Assembly (NCBI RefSeq): GCF_965363235.1
Contig: NC_134850.1
Location: 40,048,602 to 40,112,601, forward strand
DNA from: Mytilus galloprovincialis
Lineage: Eukaryota > Mollusca > Bivalvia > Mytilida > Mytilidae
Direction of reading: 5' to 3'
DNA length: 64,000 nucleotides
The first letter of the stretch is position 1. Each line of letters begins with the position of its first letter. Shown here one piece after another: positions 33,667-45,090 of this stretch. Both the position numbers and the translations under genes were made by a program. The notes below the pieces were generated by a model. That model did no database searches, was not told where the DNA came from, and was given only the letters and a program-made list of their open reading frames with translations.

Positions 33667-34390
33667 TGAAGCGAGGTGGTGTACTTGTCGTGATAGAATC
33701 AAAATGGCGATCTCGTTAAAGTCTCGTGAGACGCGGGTTTTGGATTAGATTTCGCTGACCACTGTTACAGTTGCCAATCTCTGTGTATATATGTCTCTGG
33801 CTGGTATGACCATTTACCATATTTTGTAACAAAGTTAAAATTTTATTTTACACTTCTGTATATGAAGTGGTGCACTTCTATACGATCGGATATAAGAATG
33901 CATCTTTACATATCAGTAGGATTTTTTCAGAACCTTTATCAAACAAAAAGTTGCAAGAACCTGGCCGATATAATTTCTATGAAAATACTAATGATTAAAC
34001 ACCTACATACTAAATATCATTTTCTGACAATTAAGAATTCAATCATGCAATTTAACATATCAACAATGCAAAAGTTTCAAAGTAATAAGACCATGACTGG
34101 GGTTGTGCACAGGGCAAAATAACATCAATCGAAATGATATCTGCAAATGCTTATACAGAATGATGCATACCAAATTTCTTTGACTTACCATTAGTGGTTC
34201 CCTTTACCCTGACGGAATTACAAACTTGAACAAATTCATAAAGCCAATGGAAATAACCACCCTGTCTCACCTCCACTACATCGTGGTGGTCAAATAAGCC
34301 ATCATAATTACAACCCATCAGTGTCGAGTTGACCAAATATCGAACCATTCTGCTCAGTAGTATTTGAGAAAAACGTTGATGAAAATGTTC
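33667..34390. other. No confirmed gene; one candidate exon at 34189-34348
   Basis: A 30-base stretch near 33766-33796 (AGTTGCCAATCTCTGTGTAT then ATATGTCTCTG) is the inverse of 17448-17478. The candidate exon is listed separately. The rest is AT-rich with no motif. Confidence 0.4.
34189..34348 (-). CDS. Candidate orphan exon, unidentified
   Basis: The minus strand is open and protein-like (GCNYDGLFDHHDVVEVRQGG, then YFHWLYEFVQVCNSVRVKG) and ends at GTAAGT (donor at 34188). Upstream, CTACTGAGCAG just before 34338 could be an acceptor but lacks a strong pyrimidine tract. Trp/His/Cys content is higher than chance frames here. No partner exon was found, and a dispersed repeat with coding-like composition is an equally good explanation. 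Confidence 0.25.
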
Positions 34391-34790
34391 AATATAAAAA
34401 TAAGGAGATGTGATATGATGGCCAATGAGTCCAAATGACGTGGATGTTAGAAACTATGGCGCACCATATGCCCTTCAACAATGAGCAAAACAAATAGTGG
34501 ATAAAATAGACAGAAAAGTACCAGACATGATAACATGTACAGACAGCAACTAATTGAAACCAATGAATTACATATATACATATAAGAAGATGTGGTTTGA
34601 AAGCCAATGAAACAACTCTCCATCCAAGTCATACTTTGTGAATGAAAAAAAAAAACATTATATGTCTTCTACACAGAGCCTGGGCACACATTGAACAGCA
34701 AGCTATAAAGGGCCCCAAAAATGACTAGTGTAAAGCCACTGAAACGGGAAAACCAAGGGTCTATTCTGTATAATAAATGAGAATGAGAAA
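34391..34790. repeat. Dispersed repeat H, two adjoining partial copies
   Basis: GATGTGATATGATGGCCAATG with CTTCAACAATGAGCAAAAC (34405-34490), then GATGTGGTTTGAAAGCCAATG and AGGGCCCCAAAAATGACTAG (34588-34730), follow the order of the 30000-30340 copy. Confidence 0.6.
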
Positions 34791-35124
34791 CACTTCAATA
34801 AACGACAACTACTGAACATCAGGTTCTTACTCCTGTGGCCAATCTTTTAATTGGTTATCAAAAGTACCAGGATTATAATTTAGTTTTAACCATATATATG
34901 CAAAAAGAGATCATGATAAGTTCATTCATTATATTAATATGTTTAAATATCAGAAAATAGAAACAGGTGTCTGAAATATCTCATAGTTTAACTAATCACT
35001 TACAATTTGAAGGCTAAAAAATGAAGAGATTTTATTCAGCAGTTTCTTACAAAAGTCTTAATTGACAAACTAAGGGATATGCAATGATATGATAATTGCA
35101 ATATATAGCCCCACTACTTAGTTA
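34791..35124. other. No gene seen
   Basis: AT-rich spacer between repeats. No motif recognised. Confidence 0.4.
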
Positions 35125-35336
35125 TGGTATTAACAATGAGATTAAGGTCAGATGAACTATGCCCAGACAGACACTTACACCTTACAATCAATCTATGCAT
35201 CAAATATAGTTGAATTATTGCAAACATGGAGTATCGAATAAATAAACTTAGCCATGAAAATTTAACATTGACCAATGAACAATAATGAGGTCAAGGTAAG
35301 ATGATACTGACCAGACAGATATATACACCTTACAAT

Positions 35337-35420
35337 CACAGTCACTTGTCTCAGAAAAAAAATTTCTATATATCTTATTATAACACAATAGGAAATTTTT
35401 TTCTGAGACAAGTGCCTGTG
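35337..35420. mobile_element. 84-bp hAT-type MITE with 8-bp target duplication
   Basis: The arms CACAGTCACTTGTCTCAG and the inverse of CACAGGCACTTGTCTCAG enclose an A/T-rich centre. CTTACAAT flanks both sides (35329-35336, 35421-35428). The sister sequence ACCTTACAATCATTCCATAC in the intact element A (18128-18147) shows the empty target. The 8-bp duplication and CA...TG ends suggest the hAT superfamily. Confidence 0.85.
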
Positions 35421-35476
35421 CTTACAATCATTCAATACCCCAAATATAGATGACCTATTGCTTATAGTTTAAGAAA

Positions 35477-37836
35477 ACTAGATGTGTCAAAGCGACACGA
35501 ATGGCCCCGTCTCCAAAAGTTGAAATATCTGCAATTTCAATAACACATGTGCACACAAACATGATGGTAGTCTGACATATAAATCAAAGAGCTGAATTGC
35601 TCTGAGGGGAAAGACGGCCCTTGTTTCTTTTTTGTTTTTGTTTGGAGGGGGTATCTTTTGAAAGTCTTCATATGAAGAATGAAAAAAAGAACAGCTAGAA
35701 CACGTAGAAAGGTTGACAATACTGAAATCAATTGTTGTTTAATGTCATTTCGTTTCCTTAGTTTAGGATTCAATTTTGACCAATGGAAGAGATCTGCATC
35801 TTCTAAATCTAAACATTCGATTAAAGTTGATAGTTAATTATGTAAAATTCAACTGAATTCTGTCATTTAACAACAACTACAATATTTTCTGAAATCTTAA
35901 TTGTGTACCACTGAACTGCAGGCTAGGCCATTTTCCAGTTTGTTTGACAGTACTCTAAGATTTTTAACTTTTCTTAAGAAAGTTATGACTGAAAAATCTA
36001 TTCAGTTTTAAATTTTCATTGATAAAGTTCCCAATACAACTTTCATCACAGGGATTCAGGTACTAACAAATTACATTAGATGTATGTTTCATTATGATAC
36101 TTTATTCTGATTGGCTAACTGCACATCACGTGTTATTCCGTAAGCAATTGCATTGCTCAATAAAACTTTTCATTCATGATAACACGTGGTCCCACAATAA
36201 AGTGCACAGGTGAATTAAATAAAACAATAATAAAATTCGTGTTTTCATGATCATTGCTAAAAATGTAATTATAAGTATTGAATGCTTCTTTTTGTAACTT
36301 CATAGGGTTGTAAAATGTACTTCGGTCAACGATTTTACACCCCAATGAAGTTACAAAAAGAAGCATTCAATTCTTAAATAAAAACAATATGATTGATGTA
36401 AACTGTGTGAAGCTTGTTTCCAGATCCTACATTTTGAAATATTTGTAAATTTCATGAATAATTAGGTTTAAACTATAAAATGCAACATTTTCTTTTTACC
36501 ATTACAATGATTTATTTGTTGGTACACACAATTTAGTTTAAATGGAAGACTACTAATCATATACTATCTAAATGTCACATTTTAAGTTTTATTTTAGTGG
36601 ATAGTTACTTATCAATTGAGGTGCTCCTGAATTGGAGGAAGATTCACAAAACAGAATTTTACAGAAAAAATGAAAAAATCGTTTCTCTCCCCAATCTCAT
36701 GTATCTCCACGGACTTTGTTTACTTTGAAAGTTGTTGATCTACAAATTAAAGTATTGCATGTAGATGTTTGAATCATCTACAGCAAACATAATTATGTTT
36801 AAATTTAACAAATACCAATTTATAATTAGTGCACGAAATCTGAGAATGATTTAAATAACCAGTGAAGGATATCACCGCTTCTCCGTAGTGTGGCATTCCA
36901 ACAATGACGTCACTATAAAATATAATGTAGGTTGGATATATTTAGAATATCTCGTCATACTGATTTTTCCGGATTGTAAAAGAAACGTAAAAAGTGTAAA
37001 GGAGAGCTCAAAATGTGATAATTTCGTTAGAAACAGAAGGGAAATGTGTAAAAAAAAGTGTTTAAAGTCAATCTATTCATTTGTGTGTCTCCTTGTCATC
37101 AATCTCAGTAAGATTTGTTGGGTGTTTTCCACACTATAAAAACAAAATGAATGATGTGAGGGAATGTCACTCTGGTCAACCCCATAGGGATTTGACGGCT
37201 TGAAGACGTCTTTCCCCAAAAATCAGCTCAAAATCTGGAGGCGTATAGAAAAATGTCCGTATAACTGTTTTTTTCAACAATTTTCAAAGTCGTTAACCCT
37301 TAATTTTAGAGAAAAAAATAGCGGAGCGGAACGAAACTTAAACTTGATCTGTAACTCATCATGGTTAGCTCACATACCAACAATCAGCCCAATATTTGAC
37401 AGAAAAAGGTCTGTATAACTGTGATTTTCAAAAATTTAACAAAGTGCAAAGCCTGAAATTACACCAAAAATTAGCCGAGCAGAATGAAACTTAAACTTGA
37501 TCTGTAACTCATCATGAGTAAATCACAAACCAAAAAAAAATACAGCCCCATATCTGAAAGTGTTTAGAAAAAAAGTCTATATAACTGTGATTTTCAACAA
37601 TTTATCAAAGTCCAAAGCCTGTAATTTTGGCAAAAATTAGCAGAGCGGAATGAAACTTAAACTTGATCTGTAACTCATCATGGAGAACTTACATTCCATA
37701 GACCAGCCCAATATCTGAAGCGGTTTTGAAAAAAACTCCGTATAATTGTTTGTTGCGGAATGACGGAATGACGGAAATACGGAATTTTGGACAAGGGTAA
37801 AACTATATGTCCCCGACCACTTAGTGGCGGGGCCAT
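35477..37836. repeat. Pearl-like element D, nested in element A
   Basis: The head CTAGATGTGTCAAAGCGACAC is followed by ATGGCCCCG (about 35501). Its inverse CGGGGCCAT (about 37828-37835) closes the element after the hairpin CCCCGACCAC/GTGGCGGGG. The last ~600 bp hold about four core units of ~150 bp (GAACGAAACTTAAACTTGAT, CTGTAACTCATCATGG, GTATAACTGT). The middle (35800-37150) is unique and includes a hairpin at 36277-36373. Insertion was between A residues of the host (T-T on the other strand). Confidence 0.75.
36277..36373. repeat. 97-bp hairpin inside element D
   Basis: TTGAATGCTTCTTTTTGTAA pairs exactly with TTACAAAAAGAAGCATTCAA. The stem extends with CTTCAT/ATGAAG and TGTAAAAT/ATTTTACA around ACTTCGGTCAACG. 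It is probably a separate small fold-back insertion. Confidence 0.75.
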
Positions 37837-39540
37837 AAAAAGACAAAAACACAAAAACTTAAACACTCAGCAATGAATCAGAAAAATGAGGTCAAGGTCA
37901 AATAGACTGAAATATACATTGTAAAATATTTCCATACACCTATAAATGAAAATGGTGTCAAGGTCAAATGACACCTGCCAGTTGGGCATGTACTTCTGAC
38001 AAATATTCCATACTACAAGTATAGTAGACCTATAGCTTATAGTATCAGATATATAGACAGTAGCTTGATCACAAAAACTTTACCGGTACCTTGTTCACTG
38101 ATCCATGAAATGAGATCCAGGTCAGATTAAAACTGTTGGACAGGCATAAGAACCTAGCATGGTATGCACATATTAAATATAGATATCCTATTACTCATAG
38201 TCATAATAAGAGAGATATTAACATTACAAAAAATCTTTTTTTTTCAAGTAGTCACTGAACCATGAAAACGAGGTCAAGGACAATGGACATATAGCAGACA
38301 GAAACGTCATAACATAAGGCATCTTTATACAAAGTATGAAGAATCCAGGTCTTCCACTTTCTAAAATTTAAAGCTTTTAAGAAGTTAGTTAAATTTAATT
38401 TTGCATTCAGTGTAATCTGGGGTTAAAATAGTAAAGACTTGAGAAAAGTGAAACAGAAACATTTGTTGGACAAATCGATGTAAGTCGAGATCGATAATAA
38501 GAAACAAAACAACTTTGCAACAGATATTTTAATCAAATTCTATTTACATAATGTTTCTGGCAACAGCCTGATAAATAGATACAAATCATTTATTTAAAAC
38601 AATTCAAATACACATTCCCGTCAATCCTTATCCTACAACAAGACATTTTACCTGCTTTCTTTTTTTCTTTCCAAGTAGTCAATTCTTTTCAAATTGTTAC
38701 AAAAACTGTTGGAAAAAGTGGCTGTTGAAAGCAAAAATTAGCAATTGCTCAGTCTACGCTTTGATGATTTTAAGTAAGATTCAATCCAATAGGGCAGTTC
38801 CATATGACAAGTGGTTTCAACACATAACAATCTCTAAACAGCTAAAGTGACAATCAGAACAGGCCTACCTTCTCCATAAAAAGACTTAAGATGAGTCATC
38901 ACCCCTGAATTCCATACAAAACATGGGTCTCCATAACATTTATATAGTCCTGAATAAAATCACACATGACCTGAACTAGTTCAAGTGATACCTGACAGCG
39001 GCTTACTAAGTTATAATCCTGGTTTCTTTTGATAACTATTTTACCCCTTAACCTAATGAATTTAATTACATCATTAATGTTAAACAATTACCATTCCTTG
39101 AGTACAAAGCACATAAACCCACAAAATTTCATCAGGAACTAAATTCAAATTTTACAAATAATTCTTCAAAAGGTATGACCTTACGAATTAAAAATCCAAG
39201 GAATGATGGCTTTTTCTTTTAACAATTAAAATTAACATGCATGAGTAACTAATGGTATTGTAATTCCTGTGAAGCGTTGAGTTTTCAATCCAAATAAAAA
39301 GAGAGGATTTTGTTAGCAAAATAAAATGTCAGAAAAAAGAAGAAAAAATGGATATGCCAGTAGTGAAAAATACTGTGGGAATAACAGCAAAATCTCCCTG
39401 TAAATCAGAAATCAGGTTCAACAACCTTATTATATTATTTGCGGCTTCATCATTATTAATGGGATGCCAATTTTCAAGGATTTCATCATCATTGGTTAAC
39501 CACTAATTAAGATGTACAACTAAGAAGAAATGTTCTATAA

Positions 39541-39646
39541 GCTTGTATGCAAACTCTGGAAAATCCACGAAATGAAATATCCTCAAAGATATGATTTTTC
39601 ATCAATCCACAAAAATTGGTATCCACATAAATAAATGAATCCACAG
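39541..39646. mobile_element. CTGTGGATTC MITE, truncated inverted copy
   Basis: GTATGCAAACTCTGG, AATCCACAAAAATTGGTATCC and AAATGAATCCACAG are the inverse of the left half of the copy at 41558-41765. The other terminus is missing. Confidence 0.65.
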
Positions 39647-41557
39647 CATTAAATAAACTTGAAATAAAATTCTGTTATGGTTCCATTAATCATCAGACAA
39701 GACTTATTCAAGGAATTAAATTCTAAAATCCAGTGTAGAATCCAAAACCTTAGAAGTTTTTAGATTTTATACAATGTAAGAAAACGACTTCACACTTAAA
39801 AATTCTGACGGTCTCTTAAATCCAGTACGCTATTTCAATCTTCAAGTCTCTCACACCAAATAATCTTAAACAAAACTCATTTCTTTTCAATACACCTTAC
39901 ATATCATCTCTTAGATGTGAATATATAAAATACAAAATTCCCATGATAAAATATAATAACTACAATGGAAATTAAGATATGCAGCACTAAAATATATCAT
40001 GAACCATATATACAAAATTAATTAGGACAAGGTCTACCATAACACATATTCATTTGATGATTGTAAGTGTAAGGGAACTGCAAAGTAAATTTGTAATACT
40101 TGTATCTTATATTATTAAATAAACAAATTACATAAGCTATGCAAAAAAAACCAAACATATTGATTTATTATGAGCGAGGAAGGGGGGTGGGGAGAAAAAA
40201 ACTACAAGGCTTTTATAAAAAAGACAATATATGAGGAACTTGCCAAATGGGGTAAGTATCAAATATGAGAAAATGTTTTCAATTATTTTCAAAAAAAAAC
40301 ATTTTCATGTCAAAACTTTCATAAATAAATAAAGTATAATATTCTACACTGATTAAGACTGTTATTCCGAACTGAACCACTCAAATAACTTTGAGTTCAC
40401 AAAATCTGTATGTAAAACTATTCTAAACAAGTTTTAAAATGATCACCTTTTTTTGGTGTCTTCTTCAGACAACTATAAATCATTCTTAACAGTGCAAATT
40501 AGTTTTCTTGTAAAAAAAAAAGCAAAGAAAACAACAAAGATCAACAAACAGCACAAAAATACAGATGTCTATGATAGCATGTCAAACATACAGGACTTTA
40601 GAAGACACATTGTTAAAGTTTTATAATGGAGCCTATGGTGAATCTACATAATTCCAAAAGTAAAAAGCTACAAGTTTTGTGGCAGTGGCAAGACTAAATA
40701 ATAAATAATAAGCACAATTTCAACACAAAACATGAAATCACAAAACATCTAAATACCCTATAAGAAAACACTTTTAATGCAAAATGAAATTTCATATTAG
40801 TTATATAATAACATGTTTCTGAGGTAAAAGGCGTCATTGTAATATTTTTTTAATCTTTTTAAAACCTTGAAAACCTCATCCAATTACACTCAAAACTCAT
40901 ACAAGTGTATATTTTTTTCGTCCATATGGTCAGGTCAATTTAAACTACCTTGAGCTCCATACATTAATATAATAAACAAACAAAGTTAAGGTAAAACAGC
41001 TTGCTTCAAGTGACTTTACCTGAAATACACTGAGTTCAATCTTAGTGATTCTAGTTTATAAATTATTCCAATTTTAAGAAACATCCTTCATTTAATAATT
41101 TCAAAATGCAACTGACAATTTGCAAGATTTTTTCACACTTGTATGGTTTAGGTATTAACCACATCTCTATCACAATATTTATTAGCCTCCTATTATCAAG
41201 CAAAATGCCCAAGATGAGTTAGCTAGTGAACATGATGAAATTGTAAGCCATGTAAAACTGTAATACAAGTATATCTGATTATTCAATAAAATACACAATA
41301 AAAACTGTAATTACTTTATGTACAATGTGTTAACCTTGGCAGTAACAAACATTTGTTAGTGTTTTTCTTCCTTTTTTGGAACTAAAGCGTTATAAACCCA
41401 TAAAATAACATATTTGGTGACAAAAATTGCTATCACAGAAAGGCTTATGTAATTATGACATACTGGCACATTAAGAATTATACAAACCAAAATAAATTAC
41501 TTAGGGATAAACTATCAATCATATTCCAGTCTTCAAGGACCACTCTTCGTGTAGATA

Positions 41558-41765
41558 CTGTGGATTCATTTATTTTTTGTGGGTACCAATTTTCGTGGAT
41601 TGAGGAATGCCCATATTTTCAGGATATTTGAGTTCATGGTTTTGCCAAAGTCTGCATACAAACCTATAGAAAATTTGCAATTCTTTGAACATTTAAATTT
41701 GTGGCACACATGTTACCGCGAAATCCACGAAAATTGATATCAAACGAATATAAATGAATCCCCAG
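41558..41765. mobile_element. CTGTGGATTC MITE, full copy (TA flanks)
   Basis: The left end CTGTGGATTCATTTATTTTT, then GTGGGTACCAATTTTCGTGG; the right end is the inverse (CCACGAAAATTGATATC ... AATGAATCCCCAG). TA lies on each side, as expected for Tc1/mariner-type MITEs. It is 208 bp and non-coding. Confidence 0.8.
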
Positions 41766-42404
41766 TAATGTAATATTTTTAAAAATTAACATTTTTTATT
41801 CCAGTATAAAAATTCAAATTAGTTTCAACTCATTTCATAAGTATAGCTCTCAACAAGGGTTGATATTGACTATCTGAATATTAGAGGGATTTTTACATAC
41901 TTTGGAAAATAAATGATAAATACAGTAGTATGGGTTTACACAAAGAAATAAAAATCTTCTTTTACAAACACTAGGTGTACCTAATCAAACAAAATCTGGA
42001 AAATAAAGTGCTATGCTTCTCTCACAGTGATAAAAAATGCCTTGGAAACTTAAGGAATAGTTTTTAATTAAAATCACATTTACCATTTTAACGACATTTT
42101 TAAAGTAAGGGAGAGAAAAATAAATGTAAAGAGCTCCACATGTGTAAAACTTTTACACTGCTTTTACAGAGGTATCTAAGGTTTGTTCACAAAATTATAA
42201 GACATATAATATTTCAAAATATTGAAATGCAATTTGTATGCATTAAATGATAATTTGACTTTTCAAATCTTAAGTAGTTTGTATTTACAAAGAGAAAAGT
42301 TTCAGTCTATAATCCATAATTTTAAGAATAAAAAATTGCTGACAACCAAGACTCAGAAGATAAATTTTGAGAGCTCATTGTCAATTAAATTAACTAACTA
42401 ACAA

Positions 42405-42505
42405 AAAAAATAAAAAAAACAAAAAATAAGAAAAAAAATATGAAAAAAAAAGAAAAAAAAAAACCAAAGAAAAAAACAAAAGAAAAAAAAAAAAAAAAAA
42501 AAATT
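42405..42505. repeat. A-rich low-complexity tract
   Basis: Runs of A broken by single bases. The Phe-rich minus-strand frame over it is spurious. Confidence 0.85.
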
Positions 42506-42722
42506 AACTAACTTTGCAAAAGCGTAAGCTTTAGTGAAACTGTAGCTTGAATACCTTTGTGACTTATACCCTTTTATGCAATATTCGAGAAAGCACAATA
42601 TATAAACTACATTTGGCAAAGTATATAAAATTCTATTGTTTTTAATGTAAAACCCTCAACCACTGAAATGAAACACATCATTCAATAAAGATATACAATT
42701 GTTAAGTGCACAACAATTCTTA

Positions 42723-42989
42723 CAGCTGATTGCATTGAGTGTGTAGGTAAAGGTAATATCTTTGGTTAGCTTGCTTGCTAGCTGAACTGTGAAATCATTA
42801 TTAAGTAAGGTATACTACCCTCCTTTCAAAGTTACCTAGTGCTAAAGACAGATAGATTGGTTATCTGTCGGACTAGTCTACTATTAAAGAAGGGTAGTTT
42901 ACCTTACAGAATAATGACTTCATGGTTAAGCTAGCAAGAAAGCTAACCAAAGATATTACCTTTACCTGCACACTCAATACAATCCGCTG
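42723..42989. mobile_element. 267-bp MITE with ~110-bp arms (TA flanks)
   Basis: CAGCTGATTGCATTGAGTGT at the left pairs with ACACTCAATACAATCCGCTG at the right. The arms continue through GGTAAAGGTAATATCTTTGG, TTAGCTTGCTTGCTAGCT and AAGGTATACTACCC with few mismatches. TA flanks both ends. Confidence 0.85.
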
Positions 42990-43265
42990 TAAATCATTTA
43001 TTTTTTTACTCCCACTATGTGTTCCTCATCAAACTAAATCTGTGCCAATAGCATTTCTTTATAATTGATACTGACAACTCTATACCAATAGGATATACTT
43101 ATATCTACTTTTATGCATAATACATAAGTAAGCTAAGCATTCTCTACATAGTAGAGTTAACTAAAATATAATACATCTTTTAACTTTGTAATGATTGTAC
43201 ATACAGATGTATAAATGAATTGTGCTTTTACAATAGGAAATCATTCATCATTTCATGTGTTAACC

Positions 43266-43420
43266 AATTCGCCGTTTCAGAATCTAATGCATTCTGGGTA
43301 ATATTTACAAAAGTGTACACCAAAACAATTGAAATTCAATCAATGTCGTGACATCATTTTCATTTTGGGGCACGAACAATAAAATTACCCATAATCCTTT
43401 AGATTCTGAAACAGCCAATT
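43266..43420. mobile_element. 155-bp MITE, GTTTCAGAATCTAA family
   Basis: AATTCGCCGTTTCAGAATCT, then AATGCATTCTGGGTAAT, pair with ATTACCCATAATCCTTTAGA and TTCTGAAACAGCCAATT at the other end. The centre is unrelated and non-coding. Confidence 0.8.
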
Positions 43421-44753
43421 CCTATTCAACAGTTAAGGTTTAATTTTACCAAAACCTATAAAAAAGTATCAAAATCAATGCTGTTTAGCTCATAATAAGA
43501 TTCCAATAGAATTGACGATCAGCCTTAGAAAACTCATGAATAATTTTTTTGTGCTAAATGTAAACACTGGCCTTTAAAAAATGGCATATTTTTTTTTCAA
43601 TTTAAATGCACATAAAACAGTAAGAATAAAGAAAATGATGATTTCTGAAAACTGTCAGACAGTTTCAATACCTGCCACCAAAATGTAAATGACCGAAAGA
43701 AAATTGTCTGAATTACAAAGTTGGGGCAAGGTTTGATAATTTCTGTCTGACACCTTACTTTATAGAATTTTTTTTATGACATGTGCATATACAGGTGATA
43801 AACATATACTACCAAATTTACGATAAATAAAGTGTTTTAAACAATATTTCATACACTAGGTCAGTTTATTCAATTGTATTGTGGAGGTTCCTTGTGTACC
43901 ATTTAGATTTTTTTCTTCTTAAAATCCATAAATGAGTTGTGTTAATTAATAAAACAACTAATACTACATGAATGAAATTATCTTCAATATTACAATACTA
44001 AAACATTTCAAATTAAAGCACACGTAGAGTGAAATAAAATGAGTGTGAACTGAATGCACATAATTCATGAGGTGATATATAACTTATGAATGAAAGACTA
44101 CTTGACCAATGAAAATCCATTATAATGTTACAAAACTATTTGCATAAATCTCAATATCAATACTGCACAAAGAATGAATTGGACTGTATTGAGTTTTTTG
44201 ATATTTTTTAACTGTAAAATAGAATTAGAATTAAATAGAAACACTGAAATAAGAAAATTTAACTAATGTGATGTCATGCTTGCTTAATTTGACTTAATAA
44301 ATCTGTATGAAATCTATCTTATTCTTTGAGCCTATTAAATTTGTACTTTGACTGTTTCCAAACAACAATCTAGCATTTCACTGGTTTATCCATTTCCTAA
44401 CAAGCTAACAATGACATCCACATTTTCCAACCATCAAATTTTGCAATGGTTATAACAAAACGGTAGCAAAAATTTAACTTTCCTATAGTCAATTTACCTA
44501 AGCCATACTTAAGCAAGTTACTCCCAATTTTTCTCAAAATCAAACATTAACAGATACCATCTCTTTAGGTATTGCATTTGAAACATTGACATTCTTTTGT
44601 GATTTTTTTTTTTTAAGTTATAAAATAACTATGGCAGAGAATTGTTTATATAAAGGAAAGAAGAGAAATGCCCATGATGTGTAGCAGATAACAACCAATG
44701 AAATATTTTGAAAATATGCTACCTTTAAAGAAGCAAATGCTTTCTTTAGTTTT

Positions 44754-44759
44754 TTATTT
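44754..44759 (-). promoter_or_regulatory. Candidate MIB2 polyadenylation signal
   Basis: TTTATT on plus is AATAAA on minus, about 93 bases past the MIB2 stop codon. Other AATAAA hexamers occur further downstream in this AT-rich region, so the site used is uncertain. Confidence 0.3.
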
Positions 44760-44851
44760 TATAGAAATTGAAAAATAAATACTAGAGTATTTGTATATAA
44801 AACTTAATACAGTCCAAGAAATTCGCTCTCTGAAAGACTTCAGCCAAATAA

Positions 44852-45090
44852 TCATGCATATAATGGAATCTTTTTAGTAATAGGTTTACGACACATATGA
44901 CATGTTCGTAATGAATCCCCACAGATATTACACACAGTGTGTCCACATAAAAATGCCATGTTGCGTTTCCGTTCCATACAAATAGAACAAAGAAAGTTCT
45001 CCTCCATTTCTTGGAGTTTCTTCTGCAGTAAGTTTGACTCCATGACTCCAGCAGCAGGGTGTTCTCTAGTCGCTGTTACTTCTGAACCAT
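44852..45090 (-). CDS. MIB2: MIB2 exon 17: C-terminal RING finger and stop
   Basis: Residues 844-922. A helix [14 protein letters not shown] leads to the RING with C878, C881, C892, H894, C897, C900, C907 and C910 ([31 protein letters not shown]). The last RING is the catalytic E2-binding one in the family. The stop is at 44854-44852. Confidence 0.97.

Larger units (their letters stand above)
35125..38395. repeat. Pearl-like element A, copy 2, interrupted by two insertions
   Basis: Core words of element A (AAGGTCAGATGAACTATGCCC, ACACCTTACAATCA, CAAAAACACAAAAACTTAAAC, CTGAACCATGAAAACGAGGTC) run 35125-35476 and resume 37837-38395. The microsatellite and hairpin end seen at 18657-18749 are missing. 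Insertions: an 84-bp element at 35337-35420 and element D at 35477-37836. Confidence 0.75.
38400..44750. other. Gene-poor 6.3 kb downstream of MIB2; possible long 3' UTR
   Basis: AT-rich, with no pearl-like elements. It holds inverted-repeat elements at 39541-39646, 41558-41765, 42723-42989 and 43266-43420 and an A-rich tract at 42405-42505. No coding exon is supported. The lack of large repeats compared with 5-38 kb could mean part of it is transcribed as an extended MIB2 3' UTR, but this is inference. Confidence 0.4.
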
